NCBI GenBank assembly: GCA_016788945.1
Contig: JAEUSA010000192.1
Span: 1-15,491 of the forward strand
From: Leptospiraceae bacterium
GTDB taxonomy: Bacteria > Spirochaetota > Leptospiria > Turneriellales > Turneriellaceae
Length of the DNA stretch: 15,491 nt
Direction: 5' to 3'
The notes under the pieces are model-generated. The model saw only the letters and a list, made by a program, of their open reading frames with translations. It searched no databases and was not told the DNA's origin. Shown here one piece after another: positions 14,928 through 15,491 of the stretch; the stretch's first letter is position 1, and each line of letters starts with the position of its first letter. The position numbers and the translations under genes were made by a program.

Positions 14928-15491
14928 GCCAGAAAAAAATCCCGCAGGCACAGGCGACCCTCAAGGTGCTTGTGCATGCGCCAAACTGGGTGGGCGACCA
15001 TGCGATGGCATTCCCGTTCTACGCAGCCTTGCGTGAAACTTTTCCCGAAGCAGAATTAACGCTCATCGGGCGCGCATGGGTTACCGATCTGGCGCCAAAT
15101 GGTTTCACAACGGTTATACCGTTTGCGGGCAAAAATCTGGCGAAGGCGGATTTCCAGCGTCTCAAAGACGGCAAGTTTGATGTCGGCTTCACGCTTTCTC
15201 CCAGTTTTCGCTCCGCCTATCTACTCTACCGGCTCGGTGTAACCATCCGGCATGGTTTTGCAACAGACCTGCGCAGCGCGCTACTCACGTTACCAAAGAA
15301 TAAATTCAGGCACCAGCCCTACAACCGCAGCGAACACCGCGCGCTGGCATACTTACGCCTGCTAGCGGAATACCTTGCGTCCGAAAACCTACCCGAAGAT
15401 CTGTTCGAAAAATACCGCAACGTCAAACTCACTTCATTGCCGATCGCACCGGTTGAAGACAAGCTGAATCTCAAACGCAAAGGACTGCAGG
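14924..15491 (+). CDS. LPS heptosyltransferase (GT9) family protein, cut off at the window end
   Basis: The first 189 codons of an open frame without stop, running off the window. After a short lead it reads KVLVHAPNWVGDHAMAFPF, the N-terminal motif of ADP-heptose:LPS heptosyltransferase II (WaaF type), and later DVGFTLSPSFRSAYLLYRLG, matching the SFRSA region of glycosyltransferase family 9. The protein would add a heptose or other sugar to the LPS core or a related glycan at the cytoplasmic face. The start is uncertain: CTG 14924 forms a CTGA overlap with the amidase stop, has AGAGGG ten bases upstream and gives a full first strand; GTG 14966 would clip it. No ATG is available. Tight coupling to the amidase suggests a shared envelope role. 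Confidence 0.8.
   Translation, partial: MSQKKIPQAQATLKVLVHAPNWVGDHAMAFPFYAALRETFPEAELTLIGRAWVTDLAPNGFTTVIPFAGKNLAKADFQRLKDGKFDVGFTLSPSFRSAYLLYRLGVTIRHGFATDLRSALLTLPKNKFRHQPYNRSEHRALAYLRLLAEYLASENLPEDLFEKYRNVKLTSLPIAPVEDKLNLKRKGLQ

Overview
The window is chromosomal DNA of a Gram-negative bacterium, by eye about 53-55% G+C. It carries mostly housekeeping and cell-envelope genes. An LPS-type heptosyltransferase, several exported peptidoglycan enzymes and a possible outer-membrane C-terminus point to a diderm. The overall style (a degenerate HD-GYP protein, weak Shine-Dalgarno sites, likely TTG/GTG/CTG starts) would fit a higher-G+C relative of Leptospira such as Turneriella or Leptonema. That placement is inference; no single gene proves it. 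No rRNA, tRNA, CRISPR or phage genes were seen.

Layout. (1) 1-800: an exported lytic transglycosylase ending in a strong GC hairpin. (2) 793-2690: a divergent pair, a quinone-oxidoreductase-like dehydrogenase and an AraC regulator, sharing a palindrome-rich intergenic region. (3) 5653 down to 2687 on the minus strand: an exported DUF1343/NamZ-like protein, then purK and purE, which make CAIR in purine synthesis. (4) 5730-6731: ilvC (branched-chain amino acid synthesis), divergent from the DUF1343 gene. (5) 6822-8264: a 480-residue protein that looks like an HD-GYP domain stripped of its metal-binding residues, with a near-perfect 30-bp palindrome near its 3' end. (6) 10456 down to 8302: a UPF0434/Trm112-like small protein overlapping dxs (first step of the MEP isoprenoid pathway). 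(7) 10534-10711: a compact 170-bp non-coding element with perfect 19-bp terminal inverted repeats, internal hairpins and an apparent ATCT target duplication; I read it as a MITE-like or structured interspersed repeat. (8) 10778-12345: an exported protein of unknown function followed by an ArsR-type HTH fused to a SAM methyltransferase. (9) 13436 down to 12349: a tight three-gene membrane operon of CD225/dispanin, DUF2752 and a membrane-anchored cytochrome c. (10) 13539 to the end: an exported amidase_3 protein with long insertions, translationally overlapped by a heptosyltransferase that runs off the window.

Three separate peptidoglycan enzymes (transglycosylase, NamZ-like, amidase) plus the heptosyltransferase give the window an envelope theme, but they lie in different transcription units. 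The most unusual items are the 170-bp inverted-repeat element, the catalytically dead HD-GYP-like protein with its internal palindrome, and the dispanin/DUF2752/cytochrome operon.
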